A stretch of DNA of 64,000 nucleotides, from the NCBI GenBank assembly GCA_018713365.1, contig DVOU01000007.1, positions 8,183-72,182 on the forward strand, in the 5' to 3' direction. Shown one piece after another: positions 17,130-25,867 of this stretch (positions are counted from its first letter, which is position 1; each line of letters opens with the position of its first letter). The notes under the pieces were generated by a model. It had not been told where the DNA came from, did no database searches, and worked only from the letters and a program-made list of their open reading frames with translations. Origin of the DNA: Pullichristensenella excrementipullorum. GTDB taxonomy: Bacteria > Bacillota > Clostridia > Christensenellales > Aristaeellaceae. A program made the position numbers and the translations under genes.

Positions 17130-19505
17130 CTAGCAGGCGATGGACGTCGAGCCGGGGTCGAGGCGGCGGATGATGTCCTCCTGAATGGCGGGCGAGAGAT
17201 CGAGGAAGTTGACGAAGGTGCCATGGATGCGCATGATGTAGACGCCGCTGGGCGCGTACTTCTTCGGGTTCGCAAGCACCTTGCGGAGCATCTCCGGCGT
17301 GGTGACGTTGACGTAGAGGTAGAACGGCGAGAGGTTCTCGTTGTACTGGTTGAAGAACAGCGGGCCGACCACGCGGTTTTTGAAGGCCATGCCCTTTTCC
17401 TCGTAGCCCTCCTCGCGGAAGTACTTGGGGGCGATGCCGAAGTGGCTGGCGTAGCCGCCGCCGAACTTCTCGAAGGGCAGCTTGAGCGTGGAGAGCGTGC
17501 GCAGGCCGAGGCCGTTGTTGGCGTCGCCGGCGAAGGGGTCCACGCCGTAGTTGAGCATATCGCGGCTCTTGCGGCCATCGGGCATGGCGCCGACCCAGTA
17601 GCCGTAGAGCAGGTGCGTGGACGGCGTGGAGAAATCGACGCGGAAGGGGTTGCCCCAGTTGTTGCGCAGCGCCGAGACCATGTCGGAAACGCGGTCGGCG
17701 ATGACGCGGGCTTCCTCATCGGGCACGTCCTCGTTGTTGCCGTACTTCGGGCAGGAGACGAGGTACTCGCGCAGCTCCTCATAGCCCTCGAAGTTGGCGC
17801 GCAGGGCGTCGATGAGCTTGCCAGCGTCCTGTGGACGGTCGCGCAGCAGGCAATCGACGGCGACGAAGGAGTCCGCCATCACCGACAGGCCGTGGATGAG
17901 GCAGCCGCTGCCGTTGTAGCGCGTGCCCTGATGGTGCGTATCGCGCATGTCGTAGCCGGTCTCAAGGCCGCCCATCATCGTCGAAAGGAAGGGCACGGGC
18001 AGGTGGGAGACGGCCTCCGTGCAGTCGTTGGCGGCCTTTTCCATCTCCTTGAGGTACATTTCGAGGTTCTTGTAGAAGCGCTCGCGCAGCGTGCGCAGGT
18101 TTTCCTCCGGGGAGACCTCAGGCACGAAGGAGCCGATCTCTTCGCCGGTGATGAGGGAAACGCCGTTGTTGAGCGTCAGTTCGAGGATCTTCGGCAGGTT
18201 CAGCCAGCTGTTGGTGGTGTTGCCGTTGTCCTGACCCATGATGAGCGGCTCCTGACAGCCGGCGATGCCGTAATCCGGCAGGTCTTCCTCGCGCACGCCG
18301 CTGCGGCGCAGGGCCACGAAGACGCTGTCGTCGTTAAAGAGCGAGGGCGTGAGGCAGCCGGGCGTGAAGAAGAAGCGGCCCATCTCGCGATAGAGCTTGT
18401 CGGGCGTGTTCTTGTGCAGCTTCACCGAGAGGATGGGCTGCGGCATGTTCATATCGTAGTAGGCGTCCAGAAGGGCGTAGCTGGAATCGTTGGTCAGGTC
18501 GTTGCCCTCCACATCGCGGCCGCCGACGATGAGGTCCTGCGAGATGGCCCAACTGCGGTCGGCCACGTTGTAGAACACCAGCAGGTGCTTGAGCAGCGCC
18601 GCCGTCTCCGCGCGGCCAAGGCCGTCGTGGGCGCGGTAGGGCTCGAAGACGCGGTCCGCGTTACCCACCGAGAAGGCGAAGGGGTTGGGGGCCTGCTCGT
18701 CGCACATGACCTGCCACATCAGCAAAAAGCTCTGGATGGCCTCGTAGAGCGTCTCCGCGCCGTGGGCGGGCACTTTTTCCAGCGCCGCGACCATGCTGGC
18801 GAGCTGTTCTTTGCGCTCGCCCTGCGCATTTTCCATCTGCGAGCGGGCGATGGCGGCGTAGCGGCCCGCGAGCATCACCACGGCCTCCAGCGCGCGCTTC
18901 ATGGCGCGCATGTTGGAGCGCTTTTCATCGTCCGCCTCCACGGCGATCTTCGCGTCAAGGTCGGCGATGAACTTGTTGACGCCGTATTTGAGGGTGGGGC
19001 GCAGGTCCGGCACCACGTGGCCCGTCACCTGCTCCATGAAGAAGGCGACCTCGCCGGTATAGCGCTCGGCCTTGGCGTAGGCGTCGGCCAGCACGCGGCC
19101 ATACTCGGTGTTGCCGTTGTAGGCGCGCACTTTTTCGATGCGCTCGCGGGTGAACTCCTCGTTGGGCTCGATGTCGTCAAACACGGCGGTGGGGTCGCAG
19201 TAACCGGCGAAGGACTCCACCTTGAAGCTGGGGTTGATCAGCGCGTAGGAACGCGCGAAGGCGTCGCGCTGCGTGCCGGCGAAGATGGCGTTCTCGCTGA
19301 TGGAGAGCGGCAGCTCCTCCAGGGCGCGGTAGAGCAGGTTGGCGGCGCGCTCCATGGGGCGCATGTCCGCGTATTCCATTTCATGGTTCATGTAGCTTTC
19401 CTTGATGAGAAACCAGCCGTCCAGCCGCTTGAGGCTCCGCTCCTCGCGGAAGAGTTCCTTGGCCATCTGCGTGATGCGTTCCGGGGTACCGACCATGTTT
19501 GCCAT
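17130..19505 (-). CDS. glycyl radical enzyme with atypical RIHGT radical loop
   Basis: 791 residues, PFL/glycerol-dehydratase superfamily. The thiyl site is Cys417 in GIAGCQEPLIMG, with Glu419 giving the C-x-E pair of dehydratases and lyases rather than the Cys-Cys of pyruvate formate-lyase. The glycyl loop is MRIHGTFVNF: Arg759 and the radical Gly762 are kept, but the usual RV(S/A/C)GY/F becomes RIHGT. The C-terminus runs on to ...GSTSIAC. The substrate is unknown. Its activase starts the operon 19 bases upstream and an FGGY kinase follows. The gene must work without oxygen. Confidence 0.88.
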   Translation of the reverse strand: MANMVGTPERITQMAKELFREERSLKRLDGWFLIKESYMNHEMEYADMRPMERAANLLYRALEELPLSISENAIFAGTQRDAFARSYALINPSFKVESFAGYCDPTAVFDDIEPNEEFTRERIEKVRAYNGNTEYGRVLADAYAKAERYTGEVAFFMEQVTGHVVPDLRPTLKYGVNKFIADLDAKIAVEADDEKRSNMRAMKRALEAVVMLAGRYAAIARSQMENAQGERKEQLASMVAALEKVPAHGAETLYEAIQSFLLMWQVMCDEQAPNPFAFSVGNADRVFEPYRAHDGLGRAETAALLKHLLVFYNVADRSWAISQDLIVGGRDVEGNDLTNDSSYALLDAYYDMNMPQPILSVKLHKNTPDKLYREMGRFFFTPGCLTPSLFNDDSVFVALRRSGVREEDLPDYGIAGCQEPLIMGQDNGNTTNSWLNLPKILELTLNNGVSLITGEEIGSFVPEVSPEENLRTLRERFYKNLEMYLKEMEKAANDCTEAVSHLPVPFLSTMMGGLETGYDMRDTHHQGTRYNGSGCLIHGLSVMADSFVAVDCLLRDRPQDAGKLIDALRANFEGYEELREYLVSCPKYGNNEDVPDEEARVIADRVSDMVSALRNNWGNPFRVDFSTPSTHLLYGYWVGAMPDGRKSRDMLNYGVDPFAGDANNGLGLRTLSTLKLPFEKFGGGYASHFGIAPKYFREEGYEEKGMAFKNRVVGPLFFNQYNENLSPFYLYVNVTTPEMLRKVLANPKKYAPSGVYIMRIHGTFVNFLDLSPAIQEDIIRRLDPGSTSIAC

Positions 19506-19524
19506 ATGCCTCTCCTCTGCTTTC

Positions 19525-20253
19525 TCAGGTCCTTACGACGGCGACGCCGGCTTCGCGGCAGGCCTGTTCAAATTCCACGGCCCGCTGCTCGGCGACGAAC
19601 GCGTCGTGCATCGCATACTCCAGTCCCAACTTTTTCCACTTGTCTTTTCCATATTCGTGATAGCGGAGGAACTCCACTGTCATCTTTGGCCGTTGCAGCT
19701 GCGAAAAGAAGCTGACGAAGCCCGCGAGGGCCTGATCGTCGTCGTTGACGCCGTGGATGAGCGGCACGCGCAGCTGCAGGGGAACGTCGCTCGCGGCGGC
19801 GATGCGCAGGTTTTCGCGGATGCGGGAGGCGTCCTCGCCCGTCCAGCGGCGGTGCGCCTCGTCGTCCGGGTGCTTGAAATCGGCGATCAGCGTGTTCAAC
19901 CAGGGCAAAAGCTCGGGAAAGCGCGGGTGCGTGGCGTTGGTCTCCATGCAGGTGTCGATGCCCTCGGCGCGCGCGCGCTTGAGCAGCTCCAGCACGGCGT
20001 CGAATTGCAGCGTGGCCTCGCCGCCGGTCAGCGTCACGCCGCCGCCCTCGAAGAACATCGCCCGCGCCGAGAGCAGTTCGCGCAGGATCTGATCCACGGT
20101 GGCGGAACGGGCGTAGCCCTCGTAGCGGCGCATGCCCTCCGGGTTTGAACACCACGGGCAGCGCAGATTGCAGCCGCACAGGTGGTAGACCAGCCGGTTG
20201 CCCGGCCCGTCCTGGGAAAAATTGAAGCCTTTCTGGAAATACCAAAGTTCCAT
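19525..20253 (-). CDS. glycyl radical enzyme activase (radical SAM)
   Basis: 242 residues. The cluster motif is CNLRCPWC (CxxxCxxC) near residues 29-36, followed by the GGG/TGGEA motifs (EGGGVTLTGGEATLQ) and ADFKHPDDEAH. It lacks the extra ferredoxin insert found in most activases of dehydratase-type enzymes and so has the compact PFL-activase build. It would install the radical on Gly762 of the neighbouring enzyme. It is the first gene of the operon; the start is ATG 20253, after GGGAGGGCCGG. A consensus promoter lies about 50 bases upstream. Confidence 0.93.
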   Translation of the reverse strand: MELWYFQKGFNFSQDGPGNRLVYHLCGCNLRCPWCSNPEGMRRYEGYARSATVDQILRELLSARAMFFEGGGVTLTGGEATLQFDAVLELLKRARAEGIDTCMETNATHPRFPELLPWLNTLIADFKHPDDEAHRRWTGEDASRIRENLRIAAASDVPLQLRVPLIHGVNDDDQALAGFVSFFSQLQRPKMTVEFLRYHEYGKDKWKKLGLEYAMHDAFVAEQRAVEFEQACREAGVAVVRT

Positions 20254-20300
20254 TTCCGGCCCTCCCGCGTCCGATTTAGTTATAATCTCGAACTAACTGT

Positions 20301-20329
20301 ATTATACATCAAATTTGATAAAATGTCAA
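20301..20329 (-). promoter_or_regulatory. consensus promoter of the radical enzyme operon with operator
   Basis: On the minus strand TTGACA (20329-20324), 17 bases, TATAAT (20306-20301), a perfect sigma-A promoter. The spacer holds the perfect 12-base palindrome ATCAAATTTGAT (20308-20319), so a repressor sitting here would block RNA polymerase. No regulator is encoded in this operon; the nearby ROK protein or the divergent small regulators are candidates. Confidence 0.82.
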
Positions 20330-20433
20330 GGTCATTTTGCGCAAGTGCGCCGAAAAATCGCGCGGCAAAGCGGCGGGATGGATGGAGCGGGGCGGTACCT
20401 TCCCGGTCTGGCGGCAGGGCGGGCGGGAACGGC

Positions 20434-20703
20434 GCTCTGTGCGCCGTCCGAAGGGCCGTGCGGCGCGCGGAGCCGCAGGTGTCTCCCCCCACCGCGCGGC
20501 GGCGCAGACGGGCGGAGGTGACGCTCTGTGCGCCGTCTGAAGGGCCCCACGGCGAGGCAGCGGCCGGAAAGCGGGATGGTATTTATGCTTTGGCGTCAAG
20601 GCGGGGGCGGCACCCTGTGTGCCGTCTGGGGACGCCTGTATGGCGGCGCAGCCCGCACCAGACGTACAACTCTCCCCCACCGCGCGGCGGCGCAGGCGGG
20701 CGC
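20434..20703. repeat. GC-rich interspersed repeat patch
   Basis: Two repeated words alternate. Word A, related to GCTCTGTGCGCCGTC, is at 20434-20457, 20523-20546 and 20613-20636. Word B, TCTCCCCC(C)ACCGCGCGGC and onward, is at 20482-20514 and 20671-20702. The spacing is irregular (A-B 48 and 58 bases). All six frames are open over parts of it because it is stop-poor, but the translations are Arg/Pro/Ala-rich and not protein-like. The flanks 20340-20433 and 20704-20760 are of similar composition and hold no gene. Confidence 0.65.
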
Positions 20704-20761
20704 TGGCGCGTCCTCAGCGGCGGCGCGCTTCCGCGGCGCGTGGGATGGCGGAAGGCGCAAA

Positions 20762-20805
20762 AGAGGGGCTGCCCCTCGGACCTCGCGGTCTTTGGCGGCA
20801 GCCCC
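20762..20805 (-). terminator. terminator of importer A operon
   Basis: Minus strand: GGGGCTGCC (20805-20797) pairs with GGCAGCCCC (20773-20765), followed by TCTTTTGC. The loop contains a second small hairpin (GACC/GGTC). It lies 32 bases after the stop of the binding-protein gene. Confidence 0.75.
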
Positions 20806-20836
20806 GGTCAGGCCGCGAAAACGGCCCGTCTACGCA

Positions 20837-21928
20837 TTAGTCGTAGAGGTTCTGGGCGATCTCGGGATCGTCGATGTTGTCAACAGTGTAGAAGGCGCAG
20901 CCGGTATCGGTGTTGGCCACTTCCTGACCCTGCGCGACAGCAAGGAGCAGGTCGATGGTGATGGCGCCGATGGACACGGGAGCCTGGGTGATGGCGCCGT
21001 ACATAACGCCATTGCGGATGGCGGCCTTCAGGGTCGCGCCGGAGTCGAAGCCGACGGCGATGATGGAATCATCGCTGGTGCCGCAGACGTAGAGGTTCTC
21101 ATCGGCGGTCACAACGCCCTCGGCAGAGGTCTGGTTGGAGCCGAAGATGGCGATGGTGTCTTCCTTGTTGAGGATAACGGAAGCCTCGGTGGCGCACAGC
21201 TCGACCGTGGTCTGAGAGGGCACGCGGACCTCGATGATGATCTTGGCTTCTTCCTCGGTGGCGGTGGAGCCGGCGCAGTTGTTCACATAGAACTCGTTGC
21301 CGGTCACGGCGACGCCGTAGCCAGCCTCGGTAGCCAGCTCGATGATGCGGTCGATGAAGCCGAGGCCGCGCTGGGTCACGGACTCACCGGTGGCTTCCTG
21401 GTTGACTTCGCCGATACGCACGGCGCCTTCAGCGGCAGCCACGCGATCCTTGATCTTCTCCCACATGCCATCCGCAGCCATGGCGCCGGCGGCATAGTTG
21501 TCGGTGGAAGCGTTGGCGTAGACAGCGCCTTCGGGAGCGCCGGGAACGCCGGAGTCGAAGCCGATGATCGGGATGTTCTCATCAACGGCGCGCTGGAGCA
21601 GCTCCATGAACGCGGACTGGTCAACGGCGGCAAAGCCGATGGCATCCGGGGCGGCGTTCAGAGCGGAGGTGAACTGCTGCACCTGCTGCGCGATGTCGCT
21701 CTCAGAATCCGGGCCGACGAAGTTGAAGGTGATCATTTCGTAGCCGGCTTCCTCGTTGAGTTCTTCGACGCGAGCCAGGCTTCCCTGGTAGACGGCCTGC
21801 CAGTAGGTGGACTGGAAGCCCTTCGAGACGATCTCGAAGTGGTAGGTGGGCTGCTCTTCGGCGGTTGCGACCGCGAACATGCCCAGCACGAGGATCAGGG
21901 ACAGGACCAGGGAGAATACCTTCTTCAT
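20837..21928 (-). CDS. sugar-binding protein of importer A (RbsB-like)
   Basis: 363 residues. The signal peptide MKKVFSLVLSLILVLGMFAV ends in TA-E with a signal-peptidase-I type site and no lipobox cysteine. Periplasmic-binding-protein type 1 fold (Peripla_BP_4 type): DAIGFAAVDQSA, IPIIGFDSGVP, and the late VGFDSGATLKAAIRNG/GAITQAP strand typical of ribose/galactose-type binders. ATG 21928 is chosen (GGAGGAACTTGTTT upstream); a TTG two codons before is possible. It is the last gene of a four-gene importer operon. The exact sugar is unknown. Confidence 0.9.
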   Translation of the reverse strand: MKKVFSLVLSLILVLGMFAVATAEEQPTYHFEIVSKGFQSTYWQAVYQGSLARVEELNEEAGYEMITFNFVGPDSESDIAQQVQQFTSALNAAPDAIGFAAVDQSAFMELLQRAVDENIPIIGFDSGVPGAPEGAVYANASTDNYAAGAMAADGMWEKIKDRVAAAEGAVRIGEVNQEATGESVTQRGLGFIDRIIELATEAGYGVAVTGNEFYVNNCAGSTATEEEAKIIIEVRVPSQTTVELCATEASVILNKEDTIAIFGSNQTSAEGVVTADENLYVCGTSDDSIIAVGFDSGATLKAAIRNGVMYGAITQAPVSIGAITIDLLLAVAQGQEVANTDTGCAFYTVDNIDDPEIAQNLYD

Positions 21929-21990
21929 AAACAAGTTCCTCCTTCGATATTTTATGCACAGCTTGCGCTGTTACATACGGTCTGTGCGCC

Positions 21991-22971
21991 TCAGGTGCGC
22001 TTGCGGTTCCTCTGCATGTCGATGGTGACGGCGGCGAGCAGTACGCAACCGGTGATCACCTGCTGCCAGTTGGCCTGGAGGTTGATGAACGGCAGGCCTG
22101 TCTTCAGCAGGGAGATCAAAAGCACGCCCAGGAACGTACCCACCACGGAGCCGGAGCCGCCGGACATGGCCGTGCCGCCGATGATGGCGGAACCGATGGC
22201 GTCCAGTTCAAAGCCCGCGCCCGTGCCGGGGGTGATGTTGGGGAAGGTGGCGGCGTAGGCCACGGCGGCCAGGCCGACGAAGAAGCCGGAGATGACGTAG
22301 GCGGCGATGTGCCAGCGGGCGACGCTCACGCCGGAGAGCTTGAGCGCTTCCTTGTTGGAGCCGATGGCGATGATGTAGCGGCCCGTGCGGGTGTGGTTGA
22401 GTACGAAGGACATGATGATGACCAATAGAATCATCAGGATCATGCCCACGGGGATGGGCGTTCTGTCCGGGGTGACGACCTTGAAGATGCTGCGGAACCA
22501 GCCCTCCGCCTCTGCCGCCGCCGGCCATGTGCCGGAGTAGTTGTTGGTGAGGATGGAGCCGAGGCCGCGGCAGCACATCATCGTCGCCAGCGTGGCGATG
22601 AAGGGGGGCAGATCGAGCCGGGCGATGATGTTGCCGTTGATGAAGCCGACCAGCACGCCAAGCGCGATGGTGAGGATGATGGCGGCCCACACCGGCCAGC
22701 CGTTGATGCGAATCATGTAGCTGCCGATGACCGAGTAACAGATCAGGCCCGTGCCCATGGAGAGGTCAACGCCGCCGGTGATGAGCGGGAAGGTGACGCC
22801 GATGGCCATGAGCAGTATGTAGTACATGTAGCTGCAGATCTGGATCAGGGTCGTATACCGGCGGAAGGGCGTACTCATCGCGTAGAAGAACAGATACAGC
22901 ACGATGACGACGACGAGAACGACCAGTCTCTGCATGAAAGCGTGATTTCTGGTGATCGCTTTGCTTTTCAT
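21991..22971 (-). CDS. importer A permease 2 (RbsC-like)
   Basis: 326 residues, eight to ten hydrophobic segments, BPD_transp_2 family. The family core is present: GVTFPLITGGVDLSMG near residue 60 and the cytoplasmic coupling loop near NHTRTGRYIIAIGSNKEALKLSGV (about residues 195-220), then IIGGTAMSGGSGSVVGT. It is paired with a second permease 22 bases upstream, so the channel is probably a heterodimer. Confidence 0.92.
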   Translation of the reverse strand: MKSKAITRNHAFMQRLVVLVVVIVLYLFFYAMSTPFRRYTTLIQICSYMYYILLMAIGVTFPLITGGVDLSMGTGLICYSVIGSYMIRINGWPVWAAIILTIALGVLVGFINGNIIARLDLPPFIATLATMMCCRGLGSILTNNYSGTWPAAAEAEGWFRSIFKVVTPDRTPIPVGMILMILLVIIMSFVLNHTRTGRYIIAIGSNKEALKLSGVSVARWHIAAYVISGFFVGLAAVAYAATFPNITPGTGAGFELDAIGSAIIGGTAMSGGSGSVVGTFLGVLLISLLKTGLPFINLQANWQQVITGCVLLAAVTIDMQRNRKRT

Positions 22972-22993
22972 GTTTATCCTCCTCTCTCGCGCG

Positions 22994-23995
22994 TCAGGTC
23001 CTGCGCCGGCGGCTGAGCGTATCGGCGATGACGGCGCCGAGGACGATCAGACCGGTCAGCACGTACTGGTAGGAGATGGTGAAGCCCATGGCGAGGATGC
23101 CCTCCTGCATCAGGGCGACGATGAACGCGCCGATCACCGTGCCGAGGATGGAGGCAAGGCCGCCGGCCATGCTCGTACCGCCCATGACGCAGGCGGCGAT
23201 GGCCTCGTTGTTGAAGGTGTCACCGAGGCCGGGCTGCACGGTGGAGTAGGCGCCCACGTAGAACAGGGCCGCCACGCCCGCCAGCGTGCCGCTGATGATG
23301 AAGGCCAGCATCTCCCAATGGCGGGTATCGACGCCGGAGAGGCGCACGGCTTCGCGGTTGGCGCCGATGCAGATCATGTAGCGGCCGGCGCGGGTCTTGT
23401 TGAGGATGATGGCGCAGATGATGGCCATGAGGATCAGCAGGATAAGGCCCGTGGGCACGTCGCCGGCGCGCACCATGTAGCGGTACCAGCCGTTGGGCGA
23501 GCTGAGATCCGGCCAGGAGACGGCCTGCGTCTTGGTGAAGATGGAGCCGACGCCCTTGGCCACCAGCATCAGCGACATCGAAGTGATGAACGACGGCAGA
23601 TGCAGGTAGGAAACGAAGAAGCCGCCGATGGTGCCGAACACTGCGCCGATGAGGATGCAGAGGATCATGCTCAGCCACAGCGGCGCGCCGTAGCTGTTCA
23701 TGCAGTAGCCGGCAATCAGCGCCGAGGTGTACATCACCGGGCCGATGGAGAAATCGATATTGCCGGTGGCGATGACGAAGGTCACGCCCAGACCCATGAA
23801 GCCGATGAAGTAGCCGTAGTTGAGAGCGCTCAAGATGCGGTCGTAGGAGACGAAATTGGTACCCTCATGCAGGATGGGGCTGAGGATGGCGAAGAGGATA
23901 TACATCAGGATGATGACGCCGATGAGTACGACCCGGTTGAAGCCCATCAGCCTGACCAGCCGGAGGTTTTTGAATTTGCTCAATGCCGTTTTCAT
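22994..23995 (-). CDS. importer A permease 1 (RbsC-like)
   Basis: 333 residues of the BPD_transp_2 family. Motifs: GLGVTFVIATGNIDFSIG near residue 75, the coupling loop NKTRAGRYMICIGANREAVR, and CVMGGTSMAGGLASILGT. It overlaps the ATPase gene by 4 bases and would form the membrane channel with the permease at 21991-22971. The FSIG in place of the usual LSxG suggests substrate-specific variation rather than damage. Confidence 0.92.
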   Translation of the reverse strand: MKTALSKFKNLRLVRLMGFNRVVLIGVIILMYILFAILSPILHEGTNFVSYDRILSALNYGYFIGFMGLGVTFVIATGNIDFSIGPVMYTSALIAGYCMNSYGAPLWLSMILCILIGAVFGTIGGFFVSYLHLPSFITSMSLMLVAKGVGSIFTKTQAVSWPDLSSPNGWYRYMVRAGDVPTGLILLILMAIICAIILNKTRAGRYMICIGANREAVRLSGVDTRHWEMLAFIISGTLAGVAALFYVGAYSTVQPGLGDTFNNEAIAACVMGGTSMAGGLASILGTVIGAFIVALMQEGILAMGFTISYQYVLTGLIVLGAVIADTLSRRRRT

Positions 23996-25509
23996 CGTGC
24001 CGCCTCCTGCATATCAATGTCGCGCGTGGCGAAGTTCATGATCTTTTCCTGCGTGGCTTCGGAAATGTCGAACTCCGCGGTCTTCCTGCCCTCGCACATG
24101 ACGAGGATGCGGTCGCTCATGCGCAGGATCTCCGTCATCTCCGAGGAAATCATGATGATGGCCTTGCCCTCCTGTTCGGCCAGGCGGCTCATCAGCTCGT
24201 ATATCTCCTGCTTGGCGCCGACGTCGATGCCGCGGGTCGGCTCGTCGAAGATCATGATGCGCGAGTCGTTGACCAGCCACTTGGCGATGACCACCTTCTG
24301 CTGATTGCCGCCGGAGAGGTTCATGACCAGCTGGTCGATGCCGGGGGTCTTGGTCTTGAGTACCTTGACGTAGTTATCGGTCACGTCTTCCTCGCGGCGC
24401 TTGTCGATGAAGCCTTTGCTGGTATAGCTCTTCAACGTGGCCAGCGTGGAGTTTTCCGTGATGCTCTTTTTCAGGACGATGCCGAAGCGCTTTCTATCCT
24501 CGGAAAGGTAACTGATGCCGAGCTTCACTGCGTCCTTGGGGGAGTTGATCTCGACCTTCTGGCCGTCTATGTATATCTCCCCGCTGTCCTTGGGGTCGGC
24601 GCCAAAGAGGGCGCGCACGGTCTCGGTACGACCCGCGCCGACCAGCCCGGCGAAACCGAGGATCTCGCCCTTGCGAAGCTCGAAGCTGACATCCTTGACC
24701 ATGTTGCCGGCGTTCAGGTGTTCCACGCGCAGCACCACCGGCGCGTCCGGCGGGCAGTGGCTATGCGTCTTCGGTTCCTCGTAGATGACGCGGCCGACCA
24801 TCATGTTGATGATGTCTTCCTTGGTACACTCGCTGGAGATGAGCGTGCCGATATACTGGCCGTCGCGCATGACCGAAACGCGGTCGGTGATGCGCTTGAT
24901 CTCATCCATGCGGTGGGAAATATAGACGATGCCGTACTGGCGCGCGCGCAGATCGCGGATGATCTTGAACAGCTGCTCGATCTCCGTGTCGGTCAACGCC
25001 GCCGTCGGCTCGTCGAAGATGATGACCTTGGCCTCGTGGGAGATGGCCTTGGCGATCTCGCACATCTGCTGCTTGGCGACGGTGAGGTGGCTCATGGTCT
25101 CGCGCGGATCAATCTCGATGCCGAGCTGCGCAAAGAGTTTGCGTGCCTCCGCGTTCATGCGGGCATCGTCGATGAGGATGCCCTTGCGCGGCTCGCGGCC
25201 AATGAAAATATTCTGCGCCACCGTCAGGTGGCCCATCATGTTCAATTCCTGGTGAACGATGACGATGCCCGCCTTCTGCGCCTCGCGCGGGTTGGCAAAC
25301 GATACCTCGCGGCCTTCAAAGGTGATCGTTCCCGAATCTTTGGAATAGATGCCCGTGAGTACCTTCATCAGCGTGGACTTTCCGGCGCCATTCTCACCCA
25401 TCAGGGCATGGACCTCTCCCTTGCGCACCTCAAAATCGACATGATCCAAGGCGTGTACGCCGGGAAACGTCTTGTCGATGCCCTTCATTTGCAGAATGAT
25501 CTCACCCAT
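23992..25509 (-). CDS. importer A ATPase with two nucleotide domains (RbsA-like)
   Basis: 505 residues, two ABC domains in tandem. Domain 1 has Walker A GENGAGKST and Walker B IIFDEPTAAL. Its signature region is HLTVAKQQMCEIAKA, without a canonical LSGGQ. Domain 2 has a degenerate Walker A (GLVGAGRTE), an intact NLSGGNQQKV signature and IMIFDEPTRGIDVG, as usual in RbsA/MglA proteins. ATG 25509 is taken over upstream in-frame codons for its GGAAAGGGGG site and family fit. First gene of the operon. Confidence 0.93.
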   Translation of the reverse strand: MGEIILQMKGIDKTFPGVHALDHVDFEVRKGEVHALMGENGAGKSTLMKVLTGIYSKDSGTITFEGREVSFANPREAQKAGIVIVHQELNMMGHLTVAQNIFIGREPRKGILIDDARMNAEARKLFAQLGIEIDPRETMSHLTVAKQQMCEIAKAISHEAKVIIFDEPTAALTDTEIEQLFKIIRDLRARQYGIVYISHRMDEIKRITDRVSVMRDGQYIGTLISSECTKEDIINMMVGRVIYEEPKTHSHCPPDAPVVLRVEHLNAGNMVKDVSFELRKGEILGFAGLVGAGRTETVRALFGADPKDSGEIYIDGQKVEINSPKDAVKLGISYLSEDRKRFGIVLKKSITENSTLATLKSYTSKGFIDKRREEDVTDNYVKVLKTKTPGIDQLVMNLSGGNQQKVVIAKWLVNDSRIMIFDEPTRGIDVGAKQEIYELMSRLAEQEGKAIIMISSEMTEILRMSDRILVMCEGRKTAEFDISEATQEKIMNFATRDIDMQEAAR

Positions 25510-25602
25510 GCAAGCGCCCCCTTTCCAGTCGTGCCGTGTGCCATGCGGCGTTCCTGTACCTTCACGAAACCGCATGCATTCAGTTCCTTCACAATAATAG
25601 AG

Positions 25603-25631
25603 AGTATACACTAAAATCACCGTTTTGTCAA
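25603..25631 (-). promoter_or_regulatory. promoter of importer A operon
   Basis: Minus strand: TTGACA (25631-25626), 17 bases, TATACT (25608-25603). About 94 bases of leader precede the ATPase start. Two exact copies of CTGAAAACG (25680-25688 and 25708-25716) lie upstream, between this promoter and that of the divergent ROK gene, and are candidate regulator sites. Confidence 0.8.
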
Positions 25632-25804
25632 GGTATGTATGACAAGCGTTTTAGCTTTTTTGACCAAAAACGGCCCTTTCTGAAAACGATTTTGCCGGAA
25701 TACTGCACTGAAAACGTTACTGTTTCTTTGCGGAAATGGCCAAACCGCGCCGTTTGACCGAACAGATTGCCAAATTTCCCTGCAAAAGCGGACGACCGCC
25801 TGCT

Positions 25805-25833
25805 TTGCGCGCGGCAGGGAAATGTGGTATAAT
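25805..25833 (+). promoter_or_regulatory. promoter of the ROK regulator gene
   Basis: TTGCGC (25805-25810), 17 bases, TATAAT (25828-25833). Transcription would start near 25840. This rules out the in-frame ATG at 25832 and supports ATG 25868 as the ROK start. Confidence 0.75.
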
Positions 25834-25867
25834 GGAACGGACACAGACTCGGAAAGAAGGGACGCGC

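Noticed and set aside
15347..19715. Long + strand frames of 573 and 931 codons
   Set aside because: Antisense to the FGGY kinase and the glycyl radical enzyme, which have full motifs on the minus strand.
20280..20760. Several 60-120 codon frames in the GC-rich gap
   Set aside because: Arg/Pro/Ala-rich translations in all frames, repeated DNA words, no ribosome sites.
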